NCBI GenBank assembly: GCA_009360345.1
Contig: SPDP01000008.1
Coordinates: forward strand, 1-64,000
Reading direction: 5' to 3'
DNA length: 64,000 bases
DNA from: Alcaligenaceae bacterium SAGV5
GTDB taxonomy: Bacteria; Pseudomonadota; Gammaproteobacteria; Burkholderiales; Burkholderiaceae_B
The position numbers and the translations under genes are program-made. The notes under the pieces were generated by a model. The model was not told the origin of the DNA and searched no databases. It saw only the letters and a list, made by a program, of their open reading frames with translations. This document shows positions 27,493 to 35,260 of the stretch, in pieces. Position 1 is the first letter of the stretch. Every line of letters starts with the position of its first letter.

Positions 27493-27521
27493 CCTGGTTT
27501 CATTTATAAAATGAAACCAGG
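27493..27521. promoter_or_regulatory. Perfect 13-bp inverted repeat
   Basis: CCTGGTTTCATTT and its inverse flank a three-base ATA. It lies between the truncated mrpA and the nucleotidase gene and is not followed by a T-run. It could be an operator or a weak terminator. Confidence 0.5.
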
Positions 27522-27619
27522 TATCTACAGACGAAACAAAAAGTTCATGAAAATTTCACGACCGTTTCATGGCAGGTCGCCATGCTGCGTGCTCCTTTGT
27601 GGACATGCGGACAACGATC

Positions 27620-29569
27620 ATGAAAAAAATCCTGGGAGCCGGCGCGGGGCTGGCTGCGGTGTTGCTGACAGCGGGCTGCCTGTCGTCGAGCGATGACGAT
27701 CCCGTTCCCGTCACCCCGGCGCCGGACGGCAGGCCGCTGGCGCTGACCATCCTGCACATCAACGATCACCATTCCCACCTGGACGCCACGTCGTCCACGC
27801 TGCAACTGAAAGTGGCCGATGGTTCGCGCAAGGCGGTCTCGGTATCGGCCGGCGGCTTTCCCCGTGTCAAGAGCGCGATCGACGAACTGGCGGCGAAGTC
27901 GCCCCACGTGTTGAAACTGCACGCCGGCGACGCGCTGACGGGCACGCTGTATTTCAACCGGGCGGGCGCGGTGGGCGAGCCCGATGCCGCCATGATGAAC
28001 ACCGTGTGCTTCGATGCCTTCGCACTGGGCAACCACGAGTTCGACAAGGGCGACAGCGGCTTGAAGGGCTTCATCGACCAGCTCCACGCCGGCAGCTGCA
28101 AGACGCCCGTCCTGAGTGCCAATGTCAGCTTCGCCGCGGCCTCCGCGCTGCACCCCTCGCGGGCGGCGGGCGCCGTGTCGCCGTCGGCGATCGTCGAACG
28201 CGACGGCCAGAAGATCGGCATCATCGGCCTGACGATCGCCGCCAAGACCCAGGCCTCTTCCAGCCCCGACAAAGGCACCGTCTTCGAGGACGAGGCGGTG
28301 GCGGCCCAGCGCGAGATCGACGCGCTGCGCAAGCAGGGCATCGACAAGATCATCCTGCTCAGCCATACCGGCTACGGCTACGACAAGCAGATCATCGCCA
28401 AGCTCGACGGCGTGGACGTGATGGTGGGCGGGGACTCGCATACGCTGCTCGGCCCCGACGCGATGGCGGCCACCTATGGCATGGGCGCGACGCCGGGCGG
28501 CGCGTATCCGACGCGGGTCACCGACAAGCAGGGCAAGCCGGTATGCCTGGTCCAGGCATGGGAGTACAGCCGCGTGGTGGGGGAGTTGAAAGTCGAGTTC
28601 GATGCCAAGGGCGAGGTCAGCAAGTGCGAAGGGACTCCCCATGTCCTGATCGGCGATGACTTCGCCATCGGCGGCGCGGCGGCGGGGGCGTCCGACAAGG
28701 CCGCGATCCTGGCCGACGTGCAGGCCAGCGGCTTCCTGCGGGTGACCGCTTCCAACGCCGCGGCGGCACAACGGTTGCAACCGTTCAAGCTGAAGGTGGA
28801 CGAGTTCAACAAGACCGTCGTGGCACAGGCACCCGACGAACTGTGCTCGCGCCGCGTGCCGGGCGGCTCGCCCACGCAGACCGCGGGCTGGAACGACTAC
28901 GGCCGTTCGAGCGCGGCCTGCAATGCGCAGGGCGACGTGACCCGGCGCGGCGGCGATATCCAGCAGATCGTCGCGCAGGCCTTCCTGGAGATCGCGCAGA
29001 AATCCTATGGCGGCGCCGACCTGACGCTGCAGAGCGGCGGCGGCGTGCGGGTGCCCCTGCAAGGCGACATCACCGCGGGCCGGGCGATCGAGGTCGTGCC
29101 TTTCGGCAACCAGCTGTACCGCCTGGAGGTGACCGCGATGGAGATCAAGAACCTGCTGGAGGACGGCATCGAGGCCACCTATGGCGGCACCGGCGCTACC
29201 GGGCCTTATCCCTACACCGGTGGATTGCGCTGGGACGTGGACGCGACCCGGCCCAAGGGCAGCCGCATCGCCAACATCGAGCTGCGCGACAGCGCCACGG
29301 GCAACTGGGCGCTGCTGGACCTGGGCAACGGCACCCGCACCTACAAGCTGTTCGTGTTGAGCTTCAACGCCAACGGCGGCGACGGCTACGCCACGCTGGC
29401 CGCGGTGCCGGCGTCGCGGCGCCTGGACGTGGGCGTGCTGGATGCCGATGTGTTCCTGGAATACATCGCGGCCCAGTCCAAGGCCGGCAATGGCCTGCCG
29501 CAGTTGCGCAAGCTCGATGCATCGCTCTACAGCACGAAGTCGCATCGTGACGCGTTTCGCGTGGACTGA
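27620..29569 (+). CDS. Lipoprotein bifunctional metallophosphatase / 5'-nucleotidase
   Basis: The product is 649 residues. The lipoprotein signal ends LLTAGC (Cys20). A metallophosphatase domain follows, with LHINDHHSHLD (about 50-60), HAGDALTGT, GNHEFDKG and the pair of later His motifs (SHTGYG, GGDSH). A 5'-nucleotidase C-terminal domain ends the protein (LQSGGGVRVPLQGDITAGRAIEVVPFGN). It should hydrolyse extracellular or periplasmic nucleotides. The start at 27620 gives the lipoprotein signal at the N terminus; two earlier in-frame ATGs (27569, 27605) are possible. Confidence 0.87.
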   Translation: MKKILGAGAGLAAVLLTAGCLSSSDDDPVPVTPAPDGRPLALTILHINDHHSHLDATSSTLQLKVADGSRKAVSVSAGGFPRVKSAIDELAAKSPHVLKLHAGDALTGTLYFNRAGAVGEPDAAMMNTVCFDAFALGNHEFDKGDSGLKGFIDQLHAGSCKTPVLSANVSFAAASALHPSRAAGAVSPSAIVERDGQKIGIIGLTIAAKTQASSSPDKGTVFEDEAVAAQREIDALRKQGIDKIILLSHTGYGYDKQIIAKLDGVDVMVGGDSHTLLGPDAMAATYGMGATPGGAYPTRVTDKQGKPVCLVQAWEYSRVVGELKVEFDAKGEVSKCEGTPHVLIGDDFAIGGAAAGASDKAAILADVQASGFLRVTASNAAAAQRLQPFKLKVDEFNKTVVAQAPDELCSRRVPGGSPTQTAGWNDYGRSSAACNAQGDVTRRGGDIQQIVAQAFLEIAQKSYGGADLTLQSGGGVRVPLQGDITAGRAIEVVPFGNQLYRLEVTAMEIKNLLEDGIEATYGGTGATGPYPYTGGLRWDVDATRPKGSRIANIELRDSATGNWALLDLGNGTRTYKLFVLSFNANGGDGYATLAAVPASRRLDVGVLDADVFLEYIAAQSKAGNGLPQLRKLDASLYSTKSHRDAFRVD

Positions 29570-30013
29570 CGAACGTTGAATTGGTCCGGCCGTCTTGTTC
29601 CCCGAGCCTTGCAACGCAAGGGGCCGGTCTCTCGGTACGTATCGGCGCGAAGCCGGGAACGGAAAACCGGCCGCGGCGATGTTCCGCCGCGGCCAGCCGC
29701 GCCATTTAGGTCGGTCGCCTGACCAGGCACCACTGCAACGGCCGGCCCGTCGCCGGGCGGAGCGCCGGTGAACAGGGCTGTTCGGCGGGAGACGCGGTCG
29801 TCGACCGCGGCGCAACGGGGGGAATTCCACCGCGGAGACGCCGCTCGGCGGAGGGGCGGTCGTTGTCGCGGATGCCATGCAGATGAATGTCCGTACCGGG
29901 CATCTGGTTCCATTCTTGTTTCTTCGGCAGCCAACTCGCCGCGCGCGCGACCGCTTCCGGTTCAAGCGAAGGCAATCGCCGGCGGCGCCGGCGATTGCCC
30001 GGACGAAGCGGCG
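29570..30013. other. Intergenic region at the left border of the T3SS island
   Basis: This 444-bp gap holds a 10-bp GC stem with 6-base loop at 29669-29694 (GGCCGCGGCG and its inverse), probably a terminator for the nucleotidase gene. It also holds the terminator at 29971-29999. A minus-strand ORF (29706-29975) has no recognisable protein features. No tRNA, integrase or direct repeat marking an integration site was found. Confidence 0.5.
29971..29999 (-). terminator. Hairpin terminator of the harpin-like gene
   Basis: A 13-bp perfect stem (GGCAATCGCCGGC and its inverse) with a GGC loop lies just beyond the 3' end of the gene ending at 30014. A T-run is lacking, but the stem is very stable. 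Confidence 0.6.
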
Positions 30014-30457
30014 TCAGCCGCCCTGGATGTCGAAGCGGGTGCCGTCGCCACCTGCGTCGCGTCCGCCCTTGCCCTTGACCGCTTCCAGGTCCTCGGGCTT
30101 GACGCCCATCATGCCGGCCAGCTTGTGCAGCTCTTCGGGTGAGATGCTGCCATTCATCAGTTTCTTGAGCAGTTTCTTGATCTCGTCTTCGTCGCCGCTG
30201 TCCTCCGCTCCGCCGGCGCCTTGCGCACCTCCGGCACCCTGAGGACCTCCACCGCCTTGCGACGGATTCGTCCCCATGGCCCTGTCGACCAGTTCCTTCG
30301 CCACCATGTCGCGCTGCCAGGGTTCGAGGTTCTTGCCTAGCTCCTTGAACAAGTCCTGCGTATCCATCTTGCCGAGCTTGTTGGAGTAGTCCTGCATTTC
30401 GCCTGCGGACGGGATACCGCCGGCGCCGCCTATGCCAGAAACGCTATTGACGCTCAC
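30014..30457 (-). CDS. Harpin-like Gly-rich acidic protein, candidate T3SS substrate
   Basis: The product is about 147 residues, with no cysteine and no signal peptide. The N-terminal part is Ser/Gly-rich. A helical segment (about 20-60, NKLGKMDTQDLFKELGKNLE) is followed by a Gly/Gln-rich stretch (about 65-95) and an acidic-to-lysine helix (DEDEIKKLLKKLMNGS). This composition is typical of harpins such as HrpZ, Hpa1 and PopA, but I cannot assign a specific family. The start is the GTG at 30457 with AAAGGA upstream. A perfect hrp-box lies 91 bases upstream on the same strand, so expression by the HrpL-like sigma factor is likely. Confidence 0.6.
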   Translation of the reverse strand: MSVNSVSGIGGAGGIPSAGEMQDYSNKLGKMDTQDLFKELGKNLEPWQRDMVAKELVDRAMGTNPSQGGGGPQGAGGAQGAGGAEDSGDEDEIKKLLKKLMNGSISPEELHKLAGMMGVKPEDLEAVKGKGGRDAGGDGTRFDIQGG

Positions 30458-30547
30458 GCTATTTCCTTTGAAGAGTGGGGGAGTGTGGATAGCACCGACC
30501 GCGCGCCGGAGCCTTGGAGTCATCCAGGCGGGGCGGTTCTACGCGGA

Positions 30548-30576
30548 TGAGTGGTGCCGGCGGCATCGCCGGTTCC
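30548..30576 (-). promoter_or_regulatory. Hrp-box promoter (minus strand) for the harpin-like gene
   Basis: Read on the minus strand it is GGAACC-N16-CCACTCA, a perfect match to GGAACC-N15/16-CCACNNA, the promoter recognised by HrpL ECF sigma factors. Confidence 0.8.
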
Positions 30577-30643
30577 CCGGCGGCTGGCAGGGAACCCGCA
30601 TGCGGTGCGGCCGTCGCGGCATGAAATTTTCGCCAATGCGCGT

Positions 30644-30672
30644 GGAACCGCCCAGCGCACGTGCGCTACCCA
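30644..30672 (+). promoter_or_regulatory. Hrp-box promoter for the small-ORF operon
   Basis: GGAACC-N16-CTACCCA has one mismatch to the consensus. It lies 65 bases before the first small gene, divergent from the box at 30548-30576. Confidence 0.7.
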
Positions 30673-30736
30673 TGGAGGACCGCACGCCTGCTGGTAGCGG
30701 CGGTTCCTACTTTTCTACTCTATATGGAGGTTCATC

Positions 30737-30895
30737 ATGGCAAGTCTGCTTCCTGGTTTGGCTTCTGGTACCGCGGATGCGGTCAGCAATGGCTACGCGG
30801 CCGATGCGTCCAAGACCGTCGTCGATAACATGAAAGCTGACACCAATCTGAAGAAAGGAGGCCGCGACCACAGCGTCCAACTTACCGGTGGTTGA
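30737..30895 (+). CDS. Small T3SS-associated protein (52 aa)
   Basis: The ATG at 30737 follows a GGAGG motif and a hrp-box. The 52-residue product is Ala/Gly/Ser-rich at the N terminus (MASLLPGLASGTADAVSNGY) with a Lys/Asp helical second half. No known family is recognisable. Size, promoter and the following genes suggest a small structural or secreted T3SS component. Confidence 0.55.
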   Translation: MASLLPGLASGTADAVSNGYAADASKTVVDNMKADTNLKKGGRDHSVQLTGG

Positions 30896-30953
30896 TTGAG
30901 CGTTGGTGCAGCGCGGACGGCCCCTCGGGGTCGTTCCTGTCTCAGGAGCGAAT

Positions 30954-31166
30954 ATGTCTACATTTCCAGAGCCATGGGCTGCTTCCACGCGCAGTCTCGG
31001 CAATTCCTATGAGCGCGACGGTGTGCTGAATTCGACCGCCTTGGCGGCGAAAGCGGGTGCCCAGCATGCCACCGAATTCCAATTGTGGGTCTCGCAGCAG
31101 GCGACTTCGCTGGCGAAGCTGAAAATCTTCGCCACGATGGCCAAGAACATCAACGACCAGCAATAG
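30954..31166 (+). CDS. Small helical T3SS-associated protein (70 aa), possible needle/pilus subunit
   Basis: The product is 70 residues; the start at 30954 follows CAGGAGCG. The C-terminal 40 residues (from KAGAQHATEFQLWVSQQATS on) would form a long amphipathic helix without cysteine, as in needle and pilus subunits. The size (70) and the hrp-box operon fit HrpA-like or SctF-like proteins, but direct similarity cannot be shown by eye. Confidence 0.5.
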   Translation: MSTFPEPWAASTRSLGNSYERDGVLNSTALAAKAGAQHATEFQLWVSQQATSLAKLKIFATMAKNINDQQ

Positions 31167-31270
31167 GACATTCGCCGAGTTTGGTTTTACCGGTCTTGAG
31201 TGACCATTGTCACGCCGTCTTTGGGAGGGGGGCCCATCGAGAACGGTGCTCGCAACTTCAAGGAGCAGTG

Positions 31271-31435
31271 ATGTCGATAACGGGAAGTTCGATCAACGCC
31301 GGGCTCAGGCGAGGCGTCAGCGACGCGCTCATGTCGATTCGGAGCGCCGATGACGCCAAGGCCAATGTTGACAACGTCTCCATCTTCACCGGGATGATCA
31401 AGAAGGCGGAGGAAAGTGCCCAGGCCTCCTTGTGA
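31271..31435 (+). CDS. Small helical T3SS-associated protein (54 aa)
   Basis: The ATG at 31271 follows AAGGAGCAGTG. The 54-residue product is helical and rich in Ala, Ser and Asp, with no cysteine and no signal peptide. It is the third gene of the small operon and is followed by a strong terminator. Function unknown. Confidence 0.5.
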   Translation: MSITGSSINAGLRRGVSDALMSIRSADDAKANVDNVSIFTGMIKKAEESAQASL

Positions 31436-31455
31436 GGTCATGTCGCCGTGGTCCG

Positions 31456-31482
31456 GCAGCCGCGGCACGCGGCTGCTTTTTT
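31456..31482 (+). terminator. Rho-independent terminator
   Basis: A 9-bp stem (GCAGCCGCG / CGCGGCTGC) with a three-base loop is followed by six T. It ends the 30737-31435 operon. Confidence 0.85.
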
Positions 31483-31538
31483 GTCTGAACCGCAAGGCTT
31501 CATTTCGATCGACCTTGCATCTATTGGAGAACTTCCCT

Positions 31539-32996
31539 ATGTCAACCGTGACCTTCAGCAGTGTGACCTTCAACGCCGGCGATCCCTGCGGCGGCGACAG
31601 CCACGACGCCCCCCGCCATTGCGGGGGCCAGCGTCCGCCGTGGCAGGATAACTGCGACATCGGCTACCAGGGCGGCGGGCAACCGGGTGGGAACCAGGGT
31701 TGGGACTCGGTGCTCAACAACATGAATGTCCCCGAAGCCATCAAGGATCTCATCCGCCTGGCGATGAAGTCGAGCCCGCAGACCGAAATGCTGCCGTCGG
31801 AGGCGAGCGCGGTCGGCACCATTCAGCGGTTCCAGAAGGACAACAACATCGGCCTGCTGTCGTATGACCAGATGAAGGAAATGGCCACCAAAGGGACGCT
31901 GGACGGCAAGCCTATTCCCGGCAGCAATCCCGAGGCGGTGCGTGACGCTGCCAAGACCTACATGGCCAACGGCGGTTCGCTGTTCGACCGAATGGAACAG
32001 GCTCGCACTGGCGAGCGCGACGGCAAGCTGGGCTCCACCGACCCGGACTACTACGATCGTTCGAAACTGTCGCAGAAACCTACCCTGGCTTCCGTCGGGC
32101 CTGGATGCTTCATGGATTCGTGCGCCAACAACCGGATCTCGCCGACCCGGCCGGAAGAGTTTTTCGCCGTCAAGACTGTGGAGAAATTCCAGCAGGACTA
32201 TGGCATCGGTCCCCTTTCCTATCTGCAGATGAAGGAAATCGCCCACCGCGGCACGCTGAACGGCAGGGAGCTTCCGGGTAGCCAGGACGAGCGGGAAGAC
32301 CTGCGCGACGCGGCCCGCATTTATACGGCCAACCGCGGCGAACTGTTCGGGAAGGTAGCGGGCTGCGACGGCCGTTTGTGCGTCGGCGATCCGAGGCAGT
32401 CGCTCAATGGCGTGATCTGGACGCCGCCCGGACAGTCGGGGAGCGCCAAGAGCGATACCCAGGCGGTCGAAACCATCGAACAGTATCAGCGGACCAATGG
32501 TATCGGCCTGATCTCCTTTGACCAGATGACGGAGATGGCCACGAAGGGCACGCTGGACGGCAAGCGGGTTCCCGCCGACGTGCAGCAGGCCGCGCAGGCC
32601 TATGTGGCCGATGGCGGGCGCTTGTTCGACAAGATCGAGACCGCGGTCAACGGCAAGAACGACAACCTGTTGAGCGCCGACGATGCCGCCAAGGCGCGTG
32701 AGAAAGGCCGGATCGGCATGAGCGCGGATACTGCGATCGGAACCATGGAAGCTTTCCAGAAGCTTCCGCTGATCGGCGGAAATATCTCTCGCGAGCAGAT
32801 GAAGGAGATCGCCGAGAAAGGCACGTTCAAGGGAGTGGAGGTTCCGCCCGACGTCAAGCTGGCCGCGCGTGTCTTCATGGACAACGATGGCGCGATATTC
32901 GATGTCCTGGAGTCCGCCAAGACAGGCGAGCGCGACGGCACCCTGGGGGTTGGCGACTACGGTGCGGCACGCGACAAGGGATGGCTCCACGCCTGA
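31539..32996 (+). CDS. Four-repeat HrpF/NopX-like protein, candidate T3SS substrate
   Basis: The product is 485 residues, with no signal peptide or membrane segment. Four imperfect repeats of about 80-100 residues start near residues 93, 211, 309 and 400. Each has the pattern (T)xxxFQ.., IG.(L/I)S.(D/L/E)QM.E(M/I)A.(K/R)GT, G..(V/I/L)P, AA.(T/A)(Y/F), and usually ends with a GERDG-like loop. Similar repeats occur in the N-terminal halves of HrpF/NopX translocator-type proteins; their hydrophobic C-terminal part is missing here. A Cys-containing Gly/Gln-rich head precedes the repeats. GGAGA precedes the start. Confidence 0.6.
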   Translation: MSTVTFSSVTFNAGDPCGGDSHDAPRHCGGQRPPWQDNCDIGYQGGGQPGGNQGWDSVLNNMNVPEAIKDLIRLAMKSSPQTEMLPSEASAVGTIQRFQKDNNIGLLSYDQMKEMATKGTLDGKPIPGSNPEAVRDAAKTYMANGGSLFDRMEQARTGERDGKLGSTDPDYYDRSKLSQKPTLASVGPGCFMDSCANNRISPTRPEEFFAVKTVEKFQQDYGIGPLSYLQMKEIAHRGTLNGRELPGSQDEREDLRDAARIYTANRGELFGKVAGCDGRLCVGDPRQSLNGVIWTPPGQSGSAKSDTQAVETIEQYQRTNGIGLISFDQMTEMATKGTLDGKRVPADVQQAAQAYVADGGRLFDKIETAVNGKNDNLLSADDAAKAREKGRIGMSADTAIGTMEAFQKLPLIGGNISREQMKEIAEKGTFKGVEVPPDVKLAARVFMDNDGAIFDVLESAKTGERDGTLGVGDYGAARDKGWLHA

Positions 32997-33098
32997 TCCC
33001 TGGCGCATCGAACCGGACCTCTGCCGCGGGCATGTCCGGGCGAGTCTTCCAGCCGTGGCCCACCTGGGTCCACGGCCGGAAAATGAAGGAGTGATTTC

Positions 33099-33656
33099 AT
33101 GAGTATTCAACGCGTCATGCCCGGTTCGTCGGGCGCGGCCCTCGTGGACATGATCCATGCCCATGTGGGACTGCATGACCAGCGCGACGCCAACAAGGCG
33201 CGCGTCGGCAACGCGGTCGTCCGGCACGATCCGGCGCAGCCGCTGTCGCGGGCGCTGCCACATCCGGCCCGGCGTCCGGCCTTCCTGAAGACCGGCGGTC
33301 CGGCGCATGGCGACAAGGGGGCCCGCAAGTCGGCGTCCCGCCGGGACCTGGCTCGCGCGGATACAGGCGATGAGGCCGAGTTGGCTCGTTGGCCCCGCAT
33401 GGAGGCGGGCGATCGCATGGCGGGCCCGATTCCGAGCAACGATCTGATGGGCGTCGCGGTGCGTTCCGAACCCGTGCATGGCCGGCGCATGGCGCTTCAG
33501 CGGTCGAGTGGACATGCTCCCACCCGCAGGAGCGTGCCGACCATGCAGGGCCGTGCGCAGGCCGTGGTTGCGGCGCGGCAGGCCATGCTCGGACGCGACC
33601 GTGCCTGTGCGTGGTTGTTTCGCCAGCCGGAATCGGCCGGTCAGGTGGCGGTCTGA
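33099..33656 (+). CDS. Basic protein of unknown function in the T3SS island
   Basis: The product is 185 residues; the start follows GAAGGAGTG. The protein is Arg/Ala/Pro-rich with no signal peptide, no membrane segment and only one cysteine. Disorder-prone composition and location between the repeat protein and the sigma factor make it a candidate secreted protein or regulator, but no family is recognised. Confidence 0.5.
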   Translation: MSIQRVMPGSSGAALVDMIHAHVGLHDQRDANKARVGNAVVRHDPAQPLSRALPHPARRPAFLKTGGPAHGDKGARKSASRRDLARADTGDEAELARWPRMEAGDRMAGPIPSNDLMGVAVRSEPVHGRRMALQRSSGHAPTRRSVPTMQGRAQAVVAARQAMLGRDRACAWLFRQPESAGQVAV

Positions 33657-33722
33657 CGTCCTCCTGCGGCGCAACGGGCGGACGCCGCTGTTTCCGCCTT
33701 CTTTTCAGTCAAGGCGAGTACC

Positions 33723-33857
33723 GTGAACCGAGAACAGGATTTTCTTGACCCGGCCTTTTTAAAGCCCCAGGTGCTTGCCCATGTCGACCCGCGCACGTGG
33801 GCCGCGCCCGAGGACGGCCTGCCTTCGCATCGAACCCGGGCGATGCTTCGCAAGTAG
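33723..33857 (+). CDS. Small ORF (44 aa, GTG start)
   Basis: The GTG at 33723 is preceded by AAGGCGAG. The 44-residue product begins NREQDFLDPAFLKPQVLAHV and has balanced, protein-like composition. It lies in the 285-bp gap between two island genes. It may be a remnant of a longer gene. Confidence 0.35.
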   Translation: MNREQDFLDPAFLKPQVLAHVDPRTWAAPEDGLPSHRTRAMLRK

Positions 33858-33941
33858 CGCACCGGGGTTCCCCTTCTCCGGCATCCGGCGCCTCCCCGGG
33901 GGAGAGCGCTGCGCCATTCACATGTTCAAGCCGAGGTTAAA

Positions 33942-34433
33942 ATGACGTTAGTCGCTGCGTGCAGCGGCCTGCTGGCCGTCGTGCAACTGCGCCAGAGTGG
34001 CTTGCAAAGACCCGTTTTCAACAGGAAAGGAAACTTGGAAGAAGACCGGCCGGACGATATGACGGGGCAGGGGGTCAAGGACCTGCTGGCGGACCTGGCA
34101 AACCTGTCGGGGCAGGCTGCGGCGGAGCGCCCGGCATTGGAACTGCTGATCGGCGACATCCTGACCCGTACCTCGGTCGAGCCGGCCGGACTCGATCTCT
34201 ACCTGTGCGTGACAGGCCTGCTGCCGCCGTGCGAATGCACCTTGCCGCCTTCGGCGCTGGCCGGGCGCGAGCGCGCCGGTTATGAGCTGCTGTGGCATGC
34301 GGACCAGGGCCGCTACATCGTGGTGCGCAGAATCCCCTTGCGGATGCTCAGCGGGGAGCGGGGCGTCATGGACGAGATTCTCAATACCGCCGATCTGGCG
34401 CAAGGCTGCCTGCGGGAAATCGCGGGTAAGTAG
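33942..34433 (+). CDS. Probable T3SS chaperone-like protein
   Basis: The product is 163 residues (132 if the TTG at 34035 is used, which has the stronger AGGAAAGGAAAC ribosome-binding site). The mixed alpha/beta order with short strands (LDLYLCVTGLLPP, RYIVVRRIPL) and a final helix (EILNTADLAQGCLREI) resembles class I T3SS chaperones. It converges on the sigma factor gene with a 14-base gap. The partner is unknown. Confidence 0.45.
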   Translation: MTLVAACSGLLAVVQLRQSGLQRPVFNRKGNLEEDRPDDMTGQGVKDLLADLANLSGQAAAERPALELLIGDILTRTSVEPAGLDLYLCVTGLLPPCECTLPPSALAGRERAGYELLWHADQGRYIVVRRIPLRMLSGERGVMDEILNTADLAQGCLREIAGK

Positions 34434-34447
34434 CGGGCTGAGGGTGG

Positions 34448-35044
34448 TCATGCGGCGGGCGGCGGCGTGTCGCCGTACTCGCTGCGCACCGCGGCGCGCA
34501 CCCGCGACACGCGCGAGCGAACCGTGCCGATCGGGATCTGCAGCTGCCGGGCCGCCTCCTCGTAGGTAGAGTCGCCGTCAAGCACCGCTTCGAAGGTCGA
34601 ACGGATCTTTGCCGGCAATGCATCCAGCAGGTCATCCACTTTCTGCGCGATCTGGCGCCGCTCGTACTGCATGGCGGGATCGGCATTGGCGTCAACCAAC
34701 TGCTCCATGAAGTTCTCGTCGACCATCTCATAGCGATCGGCCACATTGCGGCGTACCTGGTTGCGAGCCAGGTTCAGCGCGATCCCGAACAGCCAGGTCG
34801 AAGGCTTGGACAGACCCGAGAACCGATGGGCACACCGGACAGCCTCGATGAAGGTGTTCTGCACCACGTCTTCCGCGTCTTCATGGTTGCCGACATAGCG
34901 ATGCACGAAACGCAGAAGGTGGCCGCGATGCTGTGAGTACAGCGCGACGACGTCGATCGCCGCGCCCGGAGACGTCTGTTCCGCCTGCTCATGGCTGCGG
35001 GTGTGGGGGGCATCGTGGCCGGCATCATCGGTGGGCATGTTCAT
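34448..35044 (-). CDS. ECF sigma factor of HrpL type
   Basis: The product is 198 residues. Sigma-70 region 2 (HRGHLLRFVHRYVGNHEDAEDVVQNTFIEA) spans about 40-110, and region 4 (AVLDGDSTYEEAARQLQIPIGTVRSRVSR) about 140-190. The start at 35044 has AAGGAG 6 bases upstream. It is divergent from sctW and lies in the island with several hrp-box promoters. It therefore most likely directs RNA polymerase to these boxes, as HrpL does in P. syringae and BtrS in Bordetella. No convincing hrp-box or sigma-54 site was seen upstream of its own gene. Confidence 0.85.
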   Translation of the reverse strand: MNMPTDDAGHDAPHTRSHEQAEQTSPGAAIDVVALYSQHRGHLLRFVHRYVGNHEDAEDVVQNTFIEAVRCAHRFSGLSKPSTWLFGIALNLARNQVRRNVADRYEMVDENFMEQLVDANADPAMQYERRQIAQKVDDLLDALPAKIRSTFEAVLDGDSTYEEAARQLQIPIGTVRSRVSRVRAAVRSEYGDTPPPAA

Positions 35045-35226
35045 GCGGTTCTCCTTTCGGAAGCACTCGTTCGATGAGTGTGTGTTGAGGGGCATGGACG
35101 CACGATAGCGACGTGTCCGGCGCTTGAAAGCATTCCTTGAACATTCGTGAGACTTTGAAAGTTTTTGAGGAATCGGCGCCGATCGCGTGGAACCGCGCCG
35201 AAGGGCCGGTGTGCGGCGCTGGCAAT

Positions 35227-35255
35227 GGAACCCGGCTTTCGATGTACGCCACCCA
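35227..35255 (+). promoter_or_regulatory. Hrp-box promoter for sctW
   Basis: GGAACC-N16-CCACCCA is a perfect consensus match. The sctW ATG (35261) begins only six bases after the box, near the expected transcription start, so the mRNA would be nearly leaderless. Confidence 0.8.
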
Positions 35256-35260
35256 AGGCC

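Noticed and set aside
29706..29975. 89-codon minus-strand ORF left of the harpin-like gene
   Set aside because: It begins inside the terminator hairpin of the harpin-like gene, has no ribosome-binding site and low-complexity Pro/Arg-rich content.
30591..30620. GGAACC at 30591 as a plus-strand hrp-box
   Set aside because: The second element is absent at N15 or N16; the box at 30644 fits much better.
35190..35218. A further GGAACC upstream of sctW as a hrp-box
   Set aside because: At 16 bases downstream the sequence is GTGCGGC, which does not match CCACNNA. The perfect box at 35227 explains the promoter.
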